Shown piece by piece: positions 61,984 to 64,000 of a stretch of 64,000 nt of DNA. The notes beneath the pieces are model-generated. The model saw only the letters and a list, made by a program, of their open reading frames with translations, ran no database searches and was not told the origin of the DNA. Where the stretch lies: the NCBI RefSeq assembly GCF_003443655.1, contig NZ_CP031941.1, forward strand, positions 3,098,501-3,162,500. The letters are read 5' to 3'. The stretch's first letter is position 1; each line of letters starts with the position of its first letter. Origin of the DNA: Nostoc sphaeroides (lineage in GTDB: Bacteria; Cyanobacteriota; Cyanobacteriia; Cyanobacteriales; Nostocaceae). The position numbers and the translations under genes are program-made.

Positions 61984-62445
61984 TTAATAACGGGATTTTT
62001 TGGTTTTTAACTTTTGCTTTTTACGCCGACGTTCGCTAGCAGCAACTGCATGTTCCACCGGATAACCGACTACAGGAATTACCTGATATTTGCGTTCTTG
62101 TTCTAATTTTGTCAGTTCAGTGTAATCAACCCAATGAATGCAATCAACTGGACAAGTGTCAATTGCTTCTTGAATAATTTCCTCAGCATCCCCATCTTGC
62201 CGAACCACGCGCGATCGCCCGTAATCTGGTTCAATGTAAAAGGTGTTACGTGCAACATGAGCGCAATGCTTGCAACCAATACAGGTAATTTCGTCAACAT
62301 AAACACCATTTTGGCGCAGCAAACCACCTAATTCCGGTTCTAAACCAGAACGTTCTGGGTCATCCCGTAAAAAACCCCCTAATTCTGGTTCCAAACCCGA
62401 ACGATTGTCTTCTTGTTCTTCCGGCGACGGCAGAAAATCAGCCAT
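61984..62445 (-). CDS. [4Fe-4S] ferredoxin of the ycf35 operon
   Basis: 153 residues. Cluster ligands C55, C58 and C61 in TCIGCKHCAHVARNTF and C98 in DTCPVDCIHW; the fourth Cys of the first motif is Ala, so one cluster is expected, with C102 spare. Before the cluster the segment SGLEPELGG-x-LR occurs twice (residues 16-26 and 33-43), a tandem duplication. After it is a basic tail. The ATG overlaps the stop of the DUF1257 gene by one base (TAATG), indicating coupled translation. Third gene of DUF2997-DUF1257-ferredoxin. It probably gives or takes electrons for a process common to cyanobacteria and plastids, not identified. Confidence 0.85.
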   Translation of the reverse strand: MADFLPSPEEQEDNRSGLEPELGGFLRDDPERSGLEPELGGLLRQNGVYVDEITCIGCKHCAHVARNTFYIEPDYGRSRVVRQDGDAEEIIQEAIDTCPVDCIHWVDYTELTKLEQERKYQVIPVVGYPVEHAVAASERRRKKQKLKTKKSRY

Positions 62446-62831
62446 TACGCACTCCAGCGCTGTACTACCAGGCGAATTGAACCATCTTCATTTTTTTGTT
62501 GTTCAGAGACTTGAAAACCAACACGAGCGGTTTCTTTCACAACTGTTTGATAAGCATAGCGCTGGGTTACCTGGCGTAAGAATCCGTCCACAGACTGGTT
62601 TTGCTGCCAATATTGCAAGTCAGCCACCAATTCATATTCTTTGCCATTCCATCTAAAACCGATGTCATAGCCATTTTCCTGCTCAATACTAACTTCCGCA
62701 GGATGGGTTTGACCGCGATAGCCACGCACTTCCCGTGGCCCGGGTTTCCAGTCTATGCCCAATTCAGTCAGAGCATCTTTCAAAGAATCAAGGTTACGGA
62801 TTTGAGTCTTAATTTGGCTAAAGTGTGACAT
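62445..62831 (-). CDS. ycf35: DUF1257 (Ycf35-like) protein
   Basis: 128 residues. MSHFSQIKTQIRNLDSLKDA is the signature start of Ycf35/DUF1257, followed by RGYRGQ, NGYDIGFRWNG and ELVADLQYWQQ. The protein occurs in cyanobacteria and algal plastids; its function is unknown. It lies 39 bp after the DUF2997 gene and is coupled to the ferredoxin gene by a TAATG overlap, so a shared process with electron transfer is likely (inference). Confidence 0.9.
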   Translation of the reverse strand: MSHFSQIKTQIRNLDSLKDALTELGIDWKPGPREVRGYRGQTHPAEVSIEQENGYDIGFRWNGKEYELVADLQYWQQNQSVDGFLRQVTQRYAYQTVVKETARVGFQVSEQQKNEDGSIRLVVQRWSA

Positions 62832-62870
62832 GGTGGTTGTGAATTAATAACACTAAACTACTGTGAAAAC

Positions 62871-63080
62871 TTACCAATCGCTGTAAGTGGTGTGTGTATT
62901 CGCCACATTAGATTGCTGCACCTTGGCGGCGAAATATTCTGAGGTTGGCTCATGATTAAGTACTTGCCCCAGCTGGGCCTCTATTGCTGCTGTAACCTCA
63001 GCGCAAGAAGCACCCACAATGCCAGTGACTTTTTCTTGTACCCGACCGTCTGGATAGATTATGAACTCTAATGTCTCCAT
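62871..63080 (-). CDS. DUF2997 family small protein
   Basis: 69 residues from ATG 63080: METLEFIIYPDGRVQEKVTG and GASCAEVTAAIEAQLG are the DUF2997 pattern. A TTG at 63092 would add four residues and has less support. The family is nearly always next to DUF1257 and a ferredoxin, as here; it is the first gene of that operon. Function unknown. Confidence 0.85.
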   Translation of the reverse strand: METLEFIIYPDGRVQEKVTGIVGASCAEVTAAIEAQLGQVLNHEPTSEYFAAKVQQSNVANTHTTYSDW

Positions 63081-63092
63081 GCTCTTGGCCAA

Positions 63093-63659
63093 CCACGATA
63101 AGTACGCTTAAATTCTACTGCCTTAGCAGAAGGCTACAAATATAGCCGTAGGAACATTTTTACTTAGATACAAACTTACCATTTGTTAAATAATGTTCCA
63201 TCTCTCAATATATATATCTCAGAATCTTTACAAAAATTATTAATTTTATAAGTAGTCACATCAGTCTTTAGTTAGTCTCTCTTAACCTCATCGATTAGTC
63301 AAGGTAACTACTGAAGCTCGCCAAGTAAGCTGCAAAAGTCCTAAATATAAGCATTAGAGGTAATATAGCCACCAAAACTATTTACAAAAATATAAATTTT
63401 CTTGAAAAACTTTATCATTACCATTAGATTTACCTTATTCTCTTAAGGTTTTCCAGGTAGATTGTATGTAGCGCGGTGTCAGCCTACAGCAATATTGTGG
63501 AGAATAGGCAGAAGTAAATTGACCTGGGATAGGGTGTAAACGAATTTTTAAAGTGCGATCGCCATAGTATAAAAAACCTTTAACCTTTAAATATCAGCAA
63601 ATTTTGGGTTTTATTGGAGCAAAGCAACATTAGGTGAAATATGCTTAGGCGTAGCCAAT
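63093..63659. other. intergenic region upstream of the ycf35 operon
   Basis: About 567 bp between the DUF2997 start and the end of the DUF5615 gene. AT-rich, one HIP1 at about 63555. It should hold the operon promoter on the minus strand, but no clear box is visible. AGCAGAAGGCTAC near 63125 is a short GC-richer patch. No gene, no repeat of the families seen elsewhere. Confidence 0.4.
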
Positions 63660-63986
63660 TTAGAAAAGTCTTATTTCCATGACCTCACCTGGAACGATGG
63701 CATTTAGAACTTTTCGTGCTTCTGGTATAAGCGGCATTAAATCAGGAAGACGATTTTTGGATGCAATTAGCACAATAACCGCAACTCCTGCTTGTTCTAA
63801 GTTTTGCTGGTATCGCAAATTCTGATCTGTAGTAAGTAGAATGGTGAAACTTTGTTGTTTCATCAGTTGTAAAAGTTCACCATTCTTTTTCCCTGACCAT
63901 CCCATCTCGACAACTGTGCGTATTTCGTAATCTTTGAGTTCACGTTTGAGAGGACGGGGAACACATTCATCAAGCAGAATTCGCAT
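63660..63986 (-). CDS. DUF5615 PIN-like (Mut7-C-type) protein
   Basis: 108 residues. MRILLDECVPRPLKRELKDY carries the D-E pair at the start, then VVEMGWSGKKNGELLQLM and ILLTTDQNLRYQQNL with the acidic site TTDxN. These are marks of DUF5615, a PIN-like putative RNase that commonly is the toxin of a two-gene module whose DUF433 antitoxin precedes it. The 14 bases left upstream end in a TGA 8 bp before the ATG, so such a partner may end just outside the window. Confidence 0.8.
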   Translation of the reverse strand: MRILLDECVPRPLKRELKDYEIRTVVEMGWSGKKNGELLQLMKQQSFTILLTTDQNLRYQQNLEQAGVAVIVLIASKNRLPDLMPLIPEARKVLNAIVPGEVMEIRLF

Positions 63987-64000
63987 AAGCAGTCAGCATT

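Noticed and set aside
1-64000. tRNA, rRNA, tmRNA or RNase P RNA genes
   Set aside because: No cloverleaf-like or conserved RNA segment was recognised on reading; a covariance-model scan would be needed to exclude them fully.

Overview
The window is chromosomal DNA of a filamentous, heterocyst-type cyanobacterium, most likely Nostoc or a close relative. Evidence: many copies of the HIP1 octamer GCGATCGC, heptameric short tandem repeats and palindromic mini-elements in almost every spacer, a phylloquinone gene (menH), a ycf35-type operon, DUF3038/DUF4335/DUF4079/DUF1997 proteins, and giant Ser/Thr-kinase/histidine-kinase hybrids.

Layout. 0-5 kb: end of a SpoIIE-type phosphatase, a truncated haem-oxygenase-fold gene, an ankyrin protein, DUF4079 and DUF1997 proteins and an atypical SDR. 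5-7.4 kb: a MITE-like element and a complete IS605-type element with divergent tnpA and tnpB. 7.4-22.2 kb: DUF29, a lambda-R-type muramidase, menH, an InrS/CsoR-type metal sensor, a translationally coupled NYN-lptC pair, metG, an acyltransferase beside an alpha/beta hydrolase (a possible split version of plant phytyl ester synthase), a NERD-TM-PhnD-like fusion protein, two overlapping MazF-type modules (one toxin broken), a frameshifted EcsC-family gene and a decayed HigBA-type module. 22.6-27.8 kb: pepA, then plsX-fabH-fabD. 28-47.7 kb: a minus-strand signalling block of one Cache/HAMP histidine kinase and three paralogous hybrids of 1804-1939 residues (Ser/Thr kinase, AAA ATPase, TPR-like region, GAF, with PAS in one, histidine kinase), plus a leftover histidine-kinase tail. 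47.8-57 kb: plsC, an AI-2E transporter, DUF2288, a flotillin/NfeD-like pair, mutS2 with a one-base frameshift, and a Uma2 nuclease. 58-64 kb: DUF3038-DUF4335, a YiaA-like membrane protein, the DUF2997-ycf35-ferredoxin operon and a DUF5615 PIN-like protein.

How parts work together. plsX, fabH, fabD and, past the kinase block, plsC form a fatty-acid/phosphatidate route; the 20-kb kinase block appears to sit inside it. The three hybrid kinases each carry an 8-bp-stem, 11-nt-loop inverted repeat exactly 4 nt before the start codon, with a compensatory change in one stem pair, so they probably share one cis-regulatory device.

Most unusual points: (1) that leader element; (2) three gene-breaking insertions (mutS2, the EcsC gene, the leftover kinase tail) that all fall inside a HIP1 octamer; (3) the NERD-TM-PhnD-like architecture; (4) two 143-bp MITE copies that look identical, 46 kb apart in opposite orientation, with TNA target duplications, one inserted in another repeat; (5) palindromic repeats read in frame inside the kinase domains and in MutS2. 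No tRNA, rRNA or CRISPR array was seen. All assignments come from reading the sequence without database searches.
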